Shown: piece after piece, positions 27,454-36,134 of the stretch
Numbering within the stretch: the first letter of the stretch is position 1
How the letters are laid out: each line of letters starts with the position of its first letter
Source of the DNA: a virus
IMG/VR virus record: IMGVR_UViG_3300042307_001412
Span: 27,134 to 91,133 of that record
Length of the DNA: 64,000 nucleotides
Reading direction: 5' to 3' (one strand)
Notes under the pieces: model-generated
The model's input: the letters and a program-made list of their open reading frames with translations, nothing else
Databases searched by the model: none
Told to the model about the DNA's origin: nothing
Translations under genes and position numbers: made by a program

Positions 27454-27912
27454 CTATCCTTGTTCGTCGTATCTCTGGTTAATCATCATGTCTTGGACAT
27501 CTTCAGGCATAAGAAGAAAACCTTTTGCCGGATTGTCCGCGCCACCAAGATTTATCTTATTAGAGCTGTTGAACCTTTCCGGGAATGCTCGTAGGTATCT
27601 TTTTAGCCTCGCTACAGAGACAACAATAAATGCTCCCTCAGGTGAAAAGATATAAACCCACCATTTAGCGGTAGTTATGTTTATGCCGCTTTTGTTCCAG
27701 ACCTGAACGCCGTTAACGTCCTTGTATCCGCGTGGGTTTTGGTCTGTTTCAACAACCATCCTCCCATTGCGATACCTGTCGCTCTTCACTTCAAACGAAC
27801 CGTCTGAAAGGTCGTCGAGGAATATTGACACAAGGGATTCACCTTGTTGCCCGTAGGCCAGGTCTTTTTTAAAATCAAATTTTCGTGCTGGAATATCAAA
27901 CTCTGCGGCCAT
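27454..27912 (-). CDS. PD-(D/E)XK nuclease-like protein
   Basis: 152 residues. The core YGQQGESLVSIFLDDLSDGS then FEVKSDRYRNGRMVVET fits the PD-(D/E)XK fold: a helix with Glu25, then E-V-K as the (D/E)-x-K motif near residue 40. The pattern resembles Holliday-junction or restriction-like phage nucleases. Likely cuts or processes DNA during replication, recombination or host takeover; the substrate cannot be told. Confidence 0.7.
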   Translation of the reverse strand: MAAEFDIPARKFDFKKDLAYGQQGESLVSIFLDDLSDGSFEVKSDRYRNGRMVVETDQNPRGYKDVNGVQVWNKSGINITTAKWWVYIFSPEGAFIVVSVARLKRYLRAFPERFNSSNKINLGGADNPAKGFLLMPEDVQDMMINQRYDEQG

Positions 27913-27949
27913 TAACCAATCATGCCAGCATTAAAACTTAATTGCAACC

Positions 27950-28663
27950 CTAGTTTTTGTATACTCGCCAGTTTCCTAGCTTGCCCTGAGAGTTGTCCAT
28001 AATCCATTTTGCAAATTTTACGTTGCAGTTAACGTCTTTGAGACCGCTCATTCGATTTTCTACGGCATCTTCTCCGCAGACATCAGCAACTCGCGACCTC
28101 CAGGAAGAATTAATCTGAAGTAAGCCAGTGTCGTATGACTTATCCTTGTTCAGAGCGTAGGTCATGTTGCCATTGGCATCCCATCTAGCGTTTTGAGCAG
28201 CTGGATTGCATCCACTTTCACGCCATGCAATATACGAAAACACCTCAACCGGCTCAAGCCCCACCTGTTTGAATAGCGGCTCCCACATCGGACAGCGCTT
28301 TGACTGGTCCGCTGGGATGTTGTATACGGCGCTCATTGGCGGAGTTGGAACGTTGCTTACGGGAAGATTGAGTGATTGGAGCTTCTCTATATGCTCTCGG
28401 CGAGTTATCGGACCGTAAGTTCCATCTATTCGCACTGTGCCTATCGCCTGTTGTAGGCTTTTGACTCTTTCACTCTTCTCTCCGAATGAGTAATTGTCCA
28501 ATAAAACATGCCTATTTTTGGCCTCTTCCATTCTGTCTGGAGAAACAACAGAGACAGCTGGTTGAGGCGCCAGCATGGCTACCTCCGCCTTTGTCCCACC
28601 CGGGATTGAAATCCCTAGGGCTCCAAAAAGTATAGAAATAGACCATCCTGTGATTTGCTTCAA
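27950..28663 (-). CDS. Secreted lytic transglycosylase with peptidoglycan-binding domain
   Basis: 237 residues. Signal peptide at about 1-26; a PG_binding_1-like module at about 58-95 (GEKSERVKSLQQAIGTVRID...GTYGPITR). A C-terminal SLT/lysozyme-like domain follows (FSYIAWRESGCNPAAQN with catalytic Glu near 155, and SYDTGLLQINSSWRSR near 183). It cleaves peptidoglycan glycan strands. The signal peptide means export by the host, so it may be an exported endolysin or cell-wall remodelling enzyme. No holin is adjacent. Confidence 0.85.
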   Translation of the reverse strand: MKQITGWSISILFGALGISIPGGTKAEVAMLAPQPAVSVVSPDRMEEAKNRHVLLDNYSFGEKSERVKSLQQAIGTVRIDGTYGPITRREHIEKLQSLNLPVSNVPTPPMSAVYNIPADQSKRCPMWEPLFKQVGLEPVEVFSYIAWRESGCNPAAQNARWDANGNMTYALNKDKSYDTGLLQINSSWRSRVADVCGEDAVENRMSGLKDVNCNVKFAKWIMDNSQGKLGNWRVYKN

Positions 28664-28801
28664 TGTTGTTCTCCTGAACTCGGCGGATAGGGCAACAAGC
28701 TTTAGTAAATAGCTTGCCTATGTCAGTATCGGGTACTTCAATATTACCAAATTATTGCGCAATAGCAACTTCAACGATAGCTTAACTCTTGACGAGTGGC
28801 C

Positions 28802-29071
28802 CTAATCCCCAATAACCGTACGGTCTTGAAGGCTTGTCATAAATTTCTCAAAATCTTTCAGATTTACTGAGGTTTTGAATGAATTTTCGGACTCAACATC
28901 ATGAATATCGAGATTCATTGATTGAACAAGAACGCTGGCAATGTCGCCGCAGTTATTTGATGCATCATCAATTTCTTCTTCGCTCATATCTTCATCTATA
29001 TAAAAGTACAAAAGCACCCCTGCAATATGCTCAACGAGATTTAGGCGGGCTTCATCATTTGTTGCTGTCAT
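28802..29071 (-). CDS. Hypothetical acidic protein
   Basis: 89 residues from MTATNDEARLNLVEHIAGVL. A longer frame to 29170 overlaps the divergent ssb gene. Acidic and helical (YIDEDMSEEEIDDASNNCGD). It shares a 17-bp palindrome (29083-29099) with ssb in the divergent intergenic region. Confidence 0.65.
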   Translation of the reverse strand: MTATNDEARLNLVEHIAGVLLYFYIDEDMSEEEIDDASNNCGDIASVLVQSMNLDIHDVESENSFKTSVNLKDFEKFMTSLQDRTVIGD

Positions 29072-29082
29072 GTGTTGCATCC

Positions 29083-29099
29083 TATCACCCGTGGTGATA
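29083..29099. promoter_or_regulatory. Operator-like palindrome
   Basis: TATCACCCGTGGTGATA: perfect 7-bp arms around CGT between divergent genes 28802-29071 and ssb. Candidate repressor site. Confidence 0.45.
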
Positions 29100-29154
29100 A
29101 AGTTGCACTCGCCGAAGTCATCCGACCTCGGCATACGTAAACCAAGGAGAAGAA

Positions 29155-29631
29155 ATGAACCCGGCACCAACGGTGATTATCGGTAACGTTACGGCGGAAC
29201 CAGAACTCACCTTCACATCAAACGGACAGGCACGCCTGTCATTTTCAGTAGCCGCAAACTATGTTTGGTACGACCAGGCAGGCGAAAAGCAGGAAAAGGT
29301 TTCCTTTTTCAACATCGTCGCATGGCGCTACACAGCCGAGAATGCTGCAAAGACACTGGAAAAGGGAATTGGTGTAATCGTAACAGGACGCCTTGAACAG
29401 CGTTCATGGGACGACAAAGAGACAGGTCAAAAGCGTTCAACAGTCGAAGTTATTGCAGACGAAATTGCAATTAACACTCGCAGTGTTGAAACTGTTGTCC
29501 GTCGCACCAAGCAGGACGGTGGTCAAGCGCAGGGCGGTTCATCCGCTCCGGCACAGCGCCGCTCAAAGCCAGCAGCATCAAACCGCCAGCCAGTAGGCGT
29601 CGGCGTAGATGGTGAATCAGAACCATTCTGA
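29155..29631 (+). CDS. ssb: Single-stranded DNA-binding protein
   Basis: 158 residues. OB-fold signatures: VIIGNVTAEPELTFTSNGQA at 7-26, FFNIVAWRYTAENAAKTLEK near 57-76, VIVTGRLEQRSW near 80-91. A Gln/Gly/Pro-rich linker follows, ending in ESEPF, a shortened version of the acidic DDIPF tip that binds partner proteins. Binds single-stranded DNA during phage replication. Start from the ribosome site AAGGAGA. Confidence 0.95.
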   Translation: MNPAPTVIIGNVTAEPELTFTSNGQARLSFSVAANYVWYDQAGEKQEKVSFFNIVAWRYTAENAAKTLEKGIGVIVTGRLEQRSWDDKETGQKRSTVEVIADEIAINTRSVETVVRRTKQDGGQAQGGSSAPAQRRSKPAASNRQPVGVGVDGESEPF

Positions 29632-29651
29632 TTCCTGCTATTTAAATAAAC

Positions 29652-29699
29652 AAAACCCTCGTTAATTTCGTGCAGAGACGCGAAGACGAGGGTTTTTTT
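29652..29699 (+). terminator. Intrinsic terminator after ssb
   Basis: AACCCTCGT...ACGAGGGTT stem followed by seven T. Confidence 0.85.
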
Positions 29700-29883
29700 A
29701 TGCTCTTTTTAAGCCATGCAATATTTTCGTAAGTTCATCGCCGTCAAACGGAATGGCATAAGCATCGACATAGTTCTTAGCATCCAAAAGCATGTCTATG
29801 ACCTCCGCCACTGGGACTGAAGACCTAGGGTCTTTGACTAATTGCTTTGAAAGCCGCTGTAAGTGAGTATCTATGGAATCCAT
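29698..29883 (-). CDS. Small helical hypothetical protein
   Basis: 61 residues (MDSIDTHLQRLSKQLVKDPR...), helical. Convergent with ssb and sharing its terminator region. Divergent from 29994-30203. Function unknown. Confidence 0.7.
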   Translation of the reverse strand: MDSIDTHLQRLSKQLVKDPRSSVPVAEVIDMLLDAKNYVDAYAIPFDGDELTKILHGLKRA

Positions 29884-29920
29884 GGGTTAAGTATAAACAT
29901 AAAAAATATCTGCTTTGGGG

Positions 29921-29949
29921 TTGCCAATGTATTTTTTAGTTATTAATAT
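29921..29949 (+). promoter_or_regulatory. Sigma70-type promoter
   Basis: TTGCCA, 17-bp spacer, TAATAT. Drives 29994-30203. Confidence 0.6.
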
Positions 29950-29993
29950 CTAAGTCAACCTACAAATAGACGGACATAAAGGAGTTATTACTA

Positions 29994-30203
29994 ATGTCTG
30001 AATACAATAAACTAAAGAACAGCGGACTTGGTCGCGGTCGACCGAAACTCAAAGAGGAAGAGCGTGTTCTGCGCAAGCAGATGAATTCTGTTCGCCAGGA
30101 AGCCCGCAGGCGTGCTCATCTCGTTCTTCAGCATCGCCATCAAGTTGAGTATGACGAGATTTTCCAAGAAGAACTTAAATCCCTTTTCAAAAAGGGACGC
30201 TAG
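29994..30203 (+). CDS. Basic hypothetical protein
   Basis: 69 residues (MSEYNKLKNSGLGRGRPKLK...) with an AT-hook-like GRGRPK core at about residues 13-18 and a highly basic helix after it (EERVLRKQMNSVRQEARRRA). Probably binds DNA in the minor groove. Ribosome site AAAGGAG. Confidence 0.75.
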   Translation: MSEYNKLKNSGLGRGRPKLKEEERVLRKQMNSVRQEARRRAHLVLQHRHQVEYDEIFQEELKSLFKKGR

Positions 30204-30325
30204 TCAGATTCTTGTTCCCTGGTGGCTTCATATGCCTCCAGGGACTTTGCATCATGAACTAATTCTCCAGTTTTAAATCTAAGAACAAGGGGCGGAGGTT
30301 CTTCAGGGGTAGTCAATGTTCCCAC
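30200..30325 (-). CDS. Small hypothetical protein
   Basis: 41 residues (VGTLTTPEEPPPLVLRFKTG...) from GTG at 30325, or 38 from TTG at 30316. It overlaps the end of 30303-30500 and, by 4 nt, the convergent gene 29994-30203. The PPPLVLRFKTGELVHDAKSL pattern suggests a small strand-helix domain. Confidence 0.6.
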   Translation of the reverse strand: MGTLTTPEEPPPLVLRFKTGELVHDAKSLEAYEATREQESD

Positions 30326-30500
30326 TTTTCATTGAGCCTCTACCCTTTTTTGAGGGCTTCATGACTTTTGACTTTGATTTTCCATACTGAGATTCTAGCC
30401 ATTCGTCGAAGTCTTCTACTTCTCCGGGCTTAGAAATAACGTATTTTTCGTATTGCTTTATTAAGCCAATAAGCTCATCGTCTTCTTCATCAAATCGTGG
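30303..30500 (-). CDS. Acidic/basic hypothetical protein
   Basis: 65 residues (MPRFDEEDDELIGLIKQYEK...) with an acidic N-terminal half and a basic C-terminal tail (KSKSKVMKPSKKGRGSMKSG). The ATG at 30500, 5 nt after the upstream stop and preceded by GAAGGT, is preferred to the ATG at 30641 that lies inside that gene. Confidence 0.7.
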   Translation of the reverse strand, partial: PRFDEEDDELIGLIKQYEKYVISKPGEVEDFDEWLESQYGKSKSKVMKPSKKGRGSMKSGNIDYP

Positions 30501-30505
30501 CATTT

Positions 30506-31015
30506 CTATCTGGACCTTCGCGCTCTTCTTCCAGCTTTTGCCGCTCTCATCGTATTTGGAACGAATTGTTTTCCTTTTTTGCTTCCGGCAATCTTTTTCC
30601 TGTTTGTTGCATTTTTTTGTGCTGGTGTTAGTTTTTCCCATGCCGCTGCAGGAAGATATCTACGCATTCCGTCTGGTCGGTTTGCTGGCTTACCATCGCT
30701 GGTAGTCCATTTTTCTTTCGTCCACTTCTTTAGAGACCTCTGAGTCTTGCTTAATCCGCCGCGATAACCGCCACCAGCTTTTCTGTACTGCACAGCAAGC
30801 AATTGAGCTTTTCTGGCAGACCACTGGCCAGGTTTGCCGCCATCAGAGCCGGCAAGAATGCGAGATTTAATTCTTTCTCGTAGCTCCGGTTTTGTGTATG
30901 AGTTTTTTGCTGATTTTTCCATTAACTCGGAATCAACACCAGCTAAAAATTCGCCAACAGCCTGCTCAACCCACTCCGGGCCGTAATCTTCTGATTTATC
31001 TTGTCTGCTGGCCAT
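30506..31015 (-). CDS. DUF5872-like basic phage protein
   Basis: 169 residues, very basic. The segment LKKWTKEKWTTSDGKPANRP followed by RYLPAAAWEKLTPAQKNATN is the signature of a small domain (DUF5872-like) common in phage proteins. N-terminal part: RERIKSRILAGSDGGKPGQW. It may bind nucleic acid; role unknown. Confidence 0.7.
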   Translation of the reverse strand: MASRQDKSEDYGPEWVEQAVGEFLAGVDSELMEKSAKNSYTKPELRERIKSRILAGSDGGKPGQWSARKAQLLAVQYRKAGGGYRGGLSKTQRSLKKWTKEKWTTSDGKPANRPDGMRRYLPAAAWEKLTPAQKNATNRKKIAGSKKGKQFVPNTMRAAKAGRRARRSR

Positions 31016-31069
31016 TTGTTTCTCCGCTTAAAATAATACGCGATATAGAAGCGGATTCGTGTTAAGTGT

Positions 31070-31369
31070 TTATTGCAGTCTTTGACCGCATTTTAAGCAG
31101 GTAACAGACCATGGGTAGCGCCTGACCGAAGGGTGCTCACATTCAAGTAGCGTCTTTGCCTTCGCATTTAGCACGTCTCGTATCCACGCCGACATGGTTT
31201 TACCATCGACGGCCGCAGCCTGCCTCCAGCGCTCCCTGACCTCGTCCGTGGTTCTGATTAGGACCGATGTGTTGGTTGGTCCTTCGTCTTCTTTTTCTAG
31301 TGGTCTTACCGACAAATCTGTCGAATCAGCGACGGCCTTCATTGCAGCTTCAAGGTTGCTGTCACTCAT
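31070..31369 (-). CDS. Ribbon-helix-helix-like protein with zinc knuckle
   Basis: 99 residues. VLIRTTDEVRERWRQAAAVD and then GKTMSAWIRDVLNAKA (about 36-72) match the ribbon-helix-helix pattern of small repressors. A C-terminal zinc motif follows (CEHP...CLKCGQ). Likely a DNA-binding regulator. It overlaps the terminase-small-like gene by 8 nt. Confidence 0.75.
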   Translation of the reverse strand: MSDSNLEAAMKAVADSTDLSVRPLEKEDEGPTNTSVLIRTTDEVRERWRQAAAVDGKTMSAWIRDVLNAKAKTLLECEHPSVRRYPWSVTCLKCGQRLQ

Positions 31370-32003
31370 CTGTTTCCTCTTCGTTTGGTTCTTCTTCTAC
31401 GGATACTATCTCAGCATCAACGATGTCTGCTTCACCCAACATTTGTCTCACAGCGCTTTCTGGGAGAACTCCAGACATCCCCATTAGTTGAAGAAGTTGC
31501 CTTGCTTCTGATTCTGGGTCAAATGTATTTCCAATTTGCTTGAGCTGTTCAGAGCCAGCAAGTGTTGCCTTTATCGTTTCGCTCGTCTTATTCCCAACAT
31601 CCATCTGAACGCTGATGTTGGTTTGGTCCATGCCTAGAAGTTTTGTGCGCCTATCCATGATGGAAAGAACCTGCTGTATCGCCTTCAAGTCCGGCTCAAC
31701 GGCAACTTCTGTTCCATCATCCATCACCTGTCTTCTGTGTTGGGTTAATGGCCAAATTGCCTGCTGAAGACTGTCCAGTCTTTCAAGTTCAAGCCGAAGA
31801 ACTTCCGGGTAAGCCATCAAGGTCTCGCGGTTCATTTTCTCTAACTGACGAGAAATTGCTTTAGACACAGCGCTCGTTGTCATTCCAAAACGTCTTGCTA
31901 TTTCGGATGTCGAAGTGCCAGCTTGGCGAAGCTTAAATATTCGCATGTCTCTTTCACCAAGAAACTCACGCGTAGCAATTTTATTGCTTTTGTCTTCGCT
32001 CAT
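31362..32003 (-). CDS. Terminase small subunit-like HTH protein
   Basis: 213 residues. An N-terminal HTH (KLRQAGTSTSEIARRFGMTT, about 25-44), then an oligomerisation-like helical region ending in DLKAIQQVLSIMDRRTKLLG near 110-129, a combination typical of TerS proteins that recognise phage DNA for packaging. The acidic C-terminus may contact the large subunit. No terminase large subunit lies nearby, so a regulatory HTH protein remains possible. Confidence 0.6.
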   Translation of the reverse strand: MSEDKSNKIATREFLGERDMRIFKLRQAGTSTSEIARRFGMTTSAVSKAISRQLEKMNRETLMAYPEVLRLELERLDSLQQAIWPLTQHRRQVMDDGTEVAVEPDLKAIQQVLSIMDRRTKLLGMDQTNISVQMDVGNKTSETIKATLAGSEQLKQIGNTFDPESEARQLLQLMGMSGVLPESAVRQMLGEADIVDAEIVSVEEEPNEEETDE

Positions 32004-32020
32004 TACCCTATCTTAGTGAC

Positions 32021-33847
32021 TTATTTGTCAACTTTCATGAACTCAATCACTTCGAACGGGAATACCTTGCCTCGTTTGATTTTCAAAGGCCACTGACGTT
32101 GGTCGCGAGCTCCTCTGAAGTGCCGAACGTCGTAAACGTATGGCTCGTTGGCTGTCGGGTCCGGTTGAAGAGAAATACCAAACTCCGGCCAGCGCGACCA
32201 AACAGCAGAACCAAAAGGACGCAATTCTCTTGTATTAAGAGTTGTTCCAAGTGGTGCGTGGTGCTCGAGCCAAAGAGCGCATCCATAAACTGTTCTAATT
32301 GTGTCTAGGTACTTGGCAACCTCAACAGCAATGGCCTCTGAGGTTCGTCCGCCTGGGTCGACGAATGCCTTATACAAAGGACCCATCACCAAAATGTCTG
32401 GCTTGACTCGCTCAATCGCTTCTTCAAGAATCAATCTGTCTTCTGGCTTCAATAGGTCCATTCCAGACGGTTTGGTTAAAACCTCTCCATAAACCCTGGC
32501 GACATGTCCGCGACGCATTGCTTGCGTAAGGATTGCAGAAGATGCTCTTCGAATAATTCGCTCAGGGTTTTCAAGGTCAACGGTCAAAGTTACGACGGGC
32601 TTCATCTGCCCGTACGTGAAAGGGTGAATACCAGCAGCAGCACAAAGCGCAACTTGCCGCGCGAGCATAGTCTTGCCAACGCCTTCGGCAGCAACAACGA
32701 TTACTCTTTCGCCACGTTCAAGAAGACCAGGAATAACCCAGTCGTAAGATTCATCAACCTGCTCCGCAATAAAGTCGTTCCATTGAACCAGTCTGCCTGG
32801 GTCCGTGATTTGCTTCGATGTAGTTGCAGAAAGAATCATCGACATTTTTGAAACCATTTGACCAGGACTTAAGTCCTCCCTACCAAATAGTTCTTGAATC
32901 TTTACGAGCGCCGAATCAAAAACAGATTCTTTCTTTTCTTCGATTGGCTCGCTATCTTCTTGAAATTCATTTTCGACATTTTCAACATGCTCTGATTCAT
33001 TTTCTTCAGATGGCGAAAATGCGACAAGTGTCTCAAATGTCCCACCTGAAGATAGGTGGTCAGTAATGTCTTTTACATCTGGGCAAACCCATGCCTGCGC
33101 ATCGCACCCTGCATCTGTTAAGACTTTCAGCAGTTTTGAAGCATGCTCTCTTCCAGGGGCATCGTTATCTGCGACGATGTCTACAACTGCGCCTTTAAGC
33201 GCTTCTGTGTGGATGTCGAGCCAGTGTCCAGCTCCACCGGGCATTGTTGTTGCAACATACCCCAACGCAATAAGTGTGTCTGCGTCTTTCTCTCCCTCAA
33301 CTACCCAAATTGGCGTTCCAGAATCTTTTGCAGCAAGAACAGCTGGAAGATTGTAGAGAATTTTTGGAACTTCTGAAAGCGAATATGACCATCCGCCATT
33401 CTCAACCGGTTTTCTCTGTCGAAAAGTCTTAACACCATCCTGATTTGTATATCGAACTTTTTGAAACAGCAATTCACCAGATTCGTCGATGTAGTCATAA
33501 GAGCAAACAAATTTAAGCTCCTCTTTAATGATGGGCTTTGGCGCCTGCGTTGACGTTTGTTGTTTTTCTTTTTTAACAATTGGCTTTTCGTAAATTGTGC
33601 TCGTGCCGTTTTGGGGCATTATGTCGGAAATCGCTAAACCAACCGAAGCACATATCTCTGCGACATCGCACCCATTGCCTCTATGGCAATGAACCAAAAC
33701 GCGACCATCTGTTCCCTCACTTACAGAAAGAGATGGGTTGTTATCGTCATTCCTGCAAGGGCAGCGTGCCATAAAGTTCCCGCCACTTTGCCTGACCCCA
33801 TCAAGTCTGTCAAGGAAGTTCTGGACGATTGGTCCGGGCGTTGTCAC
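32021..33847 (-). CDS. DNA primase-helicase (TOPRIM plus RecA-like ATPase)
   Basis: 608 residues. A CHC2-like zinc finger at about 28-60 (CPCRNDDNNPSLSV...HCHRGNGC); a TOPRIM domain at about 175-250 (VVEGEKDADTLIALG, VDIVADNDAPGRE); a RepA/DnaB-type ATPase at about 370-600 with Walker A AAEGVGKTML near 385. It combines priming-associated and unwinding functions at the phage fork. The start overlaps the end of the WhiB gene 33844-34236 (ATGA). Confidence 0.88.
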   Translation of the reverse strand: MTTPGPIVQNFLDRLDGVRQSGGNFMARCPCRNDDNNPSLSVSEGTDGRVLVHCHRGNGCDVAEICASVGLAISDIMPQNGTSTIYEKPIVKKEKQQTSTQAPKPIIKEELKFVCSYDYIDESGELLFQKVRYTNQDGVKTFRQRKPVENGGWSYSLSEVPKILYNLPAVLAAKDSGTPIWVVEGEKDADTLIALGYVATTMPGGAGHWLDIHTEALKGAVVDIVADNDAPGREHASKLLKVLTDAGCDAQAWVCPDVKDITDHLSSGGTFETLVAFSPSEENESEHVENVENEFQEDSEPIEEKKESVFDSALVKIQELFGREDLSPGQMVSKMSMILSATTSKQITDPGRLVQWNDFIAEQVDESYDWVIPGLLERGERVIVVAAEGVGKTMLARQVALCAAAGIHPFTYGQMKPVVTLTVDLENPERIIRRASSAILTQAMRRGHVARVYGEVLTKPSGMDLLKPEDRLILEEAIERVKPDILVMGPLYKAFVDPGGRTSEAIAVEVAKYLDTIRTVYGCALWLEHHAPLGTTLNTRELRPFGSAVWSRWPEFGISLQPDPTANEPYVYDVRHFRGARDQRQWPLKIKRGKVFPFEVIEFMKVDK

Positions 33848-34236
33848 TGTGCTTCCCGCAGGGCTTTCTTTATTGCCGCATCCTTAAGGCGATAGTTGCC
33901 CTTATATGCAAACCCATTGGCGTTTCGCCTTCCGATTCCAGGAAGGAAAATTCTTGCTTCTCGAGATAGGAGAATCCCTTTGTCACTTCTCATCATTGCG
34001 CGTTCAGCTTCTGTTTTCCCTCCCCAAATACCAATTGGTTCATGACGAAGTGAATACTCAAGACAGTGCTCCATTGATGGGCATGAGTTGCAAAGCTCAA
34101 TTGCTTCTTTTGTATCTGCCCTAAATTTAAGCCACTGTTCCCTTGGCAAACCTTTTTCGATTACTGGGAACCACTTGTCAACATCGTGTCCTTTGCAGTT
34201 TCCCTCTGCTGGCGGCGCATCGTAGTTTGGCAACAA
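33844..34236 (-). CDS. WhiB-like Fe-S transcription regulator (second copy)
   Basis: 130 residues. Cys in GNCKGHDVDKWFP, then the cluster LCNSCPSMEHCLEYSLRH (C-x2-C-x5-C) and GIWGGKTEAERAMM. The C-terminal tail is long and basic (GYKGNYRLKDAAIKKALREA-like), unlike the first copy. The four Cys should hold a [4Fe-4S] cluster. Located directly upstream of the primase-helicase, so it may time replication genes. Confidence 0.9.
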   Translation of the reverse strand: MLPNYDAPPAEGNCKGHDVDKWFPVIEKGLPREQWLKFRADTKEAIELCNSCPSMEHCLEYSLRHEPIGIWGGKTEAERAMMRSDKGILLSREARIFLPGIGRRNANGFAYKGNYRLKDAAIKKALREAQ

Positions 34237-34245
34237 TTCAACTCC

Positions 34246-34668
34246 TTACGTCGGATTAGGTTTGGTTATCCTAGCGACGTCGGATGAAGAAAGAAATACC
34301 AGAGCGTGTTTTACTACAAGATTTCCGGAGATGTCTGTTGCGACAATATCTATTGCTTCTAATGGTATTTTAAACTTTGAAGCAATTGCAGCTTTCATTT
34401 TGCTTATATCAATTTCTTCTTCAACAAATTTTACATTGTCATCAATGTCTGTTGGAATGGCTCCGGCGGTAAGAGCTTTCATTTCGCCATCTTTTTCCAC
34501 AGCACGAAGACACCATGCACAAGCTAATTTTGGCGTCGAAGCAGCGCGCGCACGTGTTTCAGTGTGCCCACAAGAAAGCAAGTGTCGGTATTCGACTTTT
34601 CCCCAAGCACCCTCACGGGTAATTTGAACCACATCTTGGCGTGGCGCTTTGCGATGTTCAGTTGTCAC
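34246..34668 (-). CDS. Hypothetical protein with zinc-like motif
   Basis: 140 residues. YRHLLSCGHTETRARAAST then KLACAWC (about 28-54) looks like a small zinc finger. The C-terminal half is a strand-rich domain (ISGNLVVKHALVFLSSSDVA). Nine bases upstream of the WhiB gene in the same operon. No family recognised. Confidence 0.7.
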   Translation of the reverse strand: MTTEHRKAPRQDVVQITREGAWGKVEYRHLLSCGHTETRARAASTPKLACAWCLRAVEKDGEMKALTAGAIPTDIDDNVKFVEEEIDISKMKAAIASKFKIPLEAIDIVATDISGNLVVKHALVFLSSSDVARITKPNPT

Positions 34669-34695
34669 AGCCCACCATTATGGTGGAAGAGGAAG

Positions 34696-34959
34696 TTATT
34701 TTGCGATACCCTTAAACAACTTTCGCAACCACTTCTTCAAGCCGCGAGCATCAACTGATACTTGCGCTGGAATGCTGTCGATAAGTTGTTCAATTTTGTC
34801 TGCATGCTCAGCCACTTGCTTTGCTGCTACTGCTTCTACGAAGTCTTCTGCTTTTGCAAAAGTGCTTTTTGGAGCAGCCTTCTTTGCAGGAGCCTTCTTT
34901 GCGGCAGCCTTCTTTGCAGGGGCCTTTTTTGCTGTTGTCTTTTTCTTTGATGTTGCCAT
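34696..34959 (-). CDS. Histone H1-like Lys/Ala-rich protein
   Basis: 87 residues. An N-terminal H1-like tail of repeated AKKAPAKKA units (about 4-31), then a helical domain (SIPAQVSVDARGLKKWLRKL). Similar tails occur in actinobacterial HU and in phage nucleoid-associated proteins; it probably binds and compacts DNA or displaces host nucleoid proteins. The ATG at 34959 is preferred to a frame extending into the divergent gene. Confidence 0.75.
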   Translation of the reverse strand: MATSKKKTTAKKAPAKKAAAKKAPAKKAAPKSTFAKAEDFVEAVAAKQVAEHADKIEQLIDSIPAQVSVDARGLKKWLRKLFKGIAK

Positions 34960-35040
34960 GACCTTGACTTTATCAAACCATTTACCACCGTGGCGGAACC
35001 ACCTCCCCTGTAGAAGCGCGGTCCGACCTAGGCTGTTGCC

Positions 35041-35688
35041 GTGGAAGGCTCTTATGACAATGATTATAGTAAAATAGCTCTTGCTATAACTGCCGCCCAA
35101 CTAGCAAAGTCGACCAGCGTAAAAGAATTCGGAATCGGCGAAGACCTGGCTATCAATTTTTTTGGCTGGGATGAAGAGCGACTAGCCATTGTCTGCCAGA
35201 TAAGGCAGGATTTGATGAAGATTGACCCAGAAGAGCGTTTAGCACGCTGTACGGAGCTCTGTGCGGTTCTCAGGCGATACTGGGGGGTGTCTTCGATAAC
35301 AATGGTGGCCGAGGGTTACTGTTCTGCAGATATGGCCGAGACAGAGGGTTTATCGCTAGCAGATGCATTTCTGGACGCATCAAAACCAGTGAAAGAGTGC
35401 ATTACGGTAACAAACGTCACTTTAGACCAGAAGGCCGTAGAGGATGGCGGTTTTGTGACTACAATTCTTGCCGTTCCTTATGCATACGAGCTGGGACGGA
35501 CACTGAAGTGGTTTGACACCCTCATCTACACCAATGGTGGAGGCAAGAATTTTAGGAATTCAAAGTATCCACAGTCAATGAGGCGAGCCTTGAAAAACAA
35601 GGTTGTTGACGACCTCCCGGACGAGGCATACGAGGAGCTGGTAAGCCTGATTAATTCAAATGGATTTCATATACAAGAATTTTATTAA
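35041..35688 (+). CDS. Hypothetical protein
   Basis: 215 residues (MEGSYDNDYSKIALAITAAQ...), GTG start. A helical N-terminal half and a C-terminal half with strands (ECITVTNVTLDQ, FVTTILAVPYAYELG). It resembles long hypothetical proteins found near WhiB genes in actinophages. No domain recognised. Overlaps nothing; followed 16 nt later by the next gene. Confidence 0.75.
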   Translation: MEGSYDNDYSKIALAITAAQLAKSTSVKEFGIGEDLAINFFGWDEERLAIVCQIRQDLMKIDPEERLARCTELCAVLRRYWGVSSITMVAEGYCSADMAETEGLSLADAFLDASKPVKECITVTNVTLDQKAVEDGGFVTTILAVPYAYELGRTLKWFDTLIYTNGGGKNFRNSKYPQSMRRALKNKVVDDLPDEAYEELVSLINSNGFHIQEFY

Positions 35689-35703
35689 AGTATAATAATT
35701 CAA

Positions 35704-36042
35704 ATGCCATTTTATGACAACTCATACGACGACTTGTATGGTCGTTCGCGCAATCTATTCGACAACGTCACAATTCTGCCAGCTGATAGGACTCCGTGCC
35801 TCGTGTGTGGGCATCCAACTGGGGACTGTGCTGGGGATAACTCATCCCATACGAGGATAGCTGGGTTCGGAATGATTGAATCACTTAAAGTTGTTCAAAC
35901 TTTTTTGGTAGAAGAAGACATACACGAAGAGAGACAAATAACACCTTCGATAAAAACAAAAGTTCTGTTGCACAAGAAGGGTAAACAGATACCATATGCC
36001 GAAGCCGAGCGACTTGGGTTAATAAAAAAATGGACAAACTAA
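35704..36042 (+). CDS. Small Cys-motif phage protein
   Basis: 112 residues. RTPCLVCGHPTGDCAG (about 29-44) is a zinc-binding motif I recognise from many actinophage proteins. The C-terminal half (VKTKVLLHKKGKQIPYAEAERLGL pattern) is a short strand-helix tail seen in the same family. Function unknown; possibly virion-associated. Confidence 0.75.
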   Translation: MPFYDNSYDDLYGRSRNLFDNVTILPADRTPCLVCGHPTGDCAGDNSSHTRIAGFGMIESLKVVQTFLVEEDIHEERQITPSIKTKVLLHKKGKQIPYAEAERLGLIKKWTN

Positions 36043-36134
36043 GAGCAAAGTTACTACGACTTTAGACCCTTTCAGTATTCTCGGCTAAGTTAAAATCGAT
36101 ACCTACTCAAATCACTATCACAACAGGACAAATC

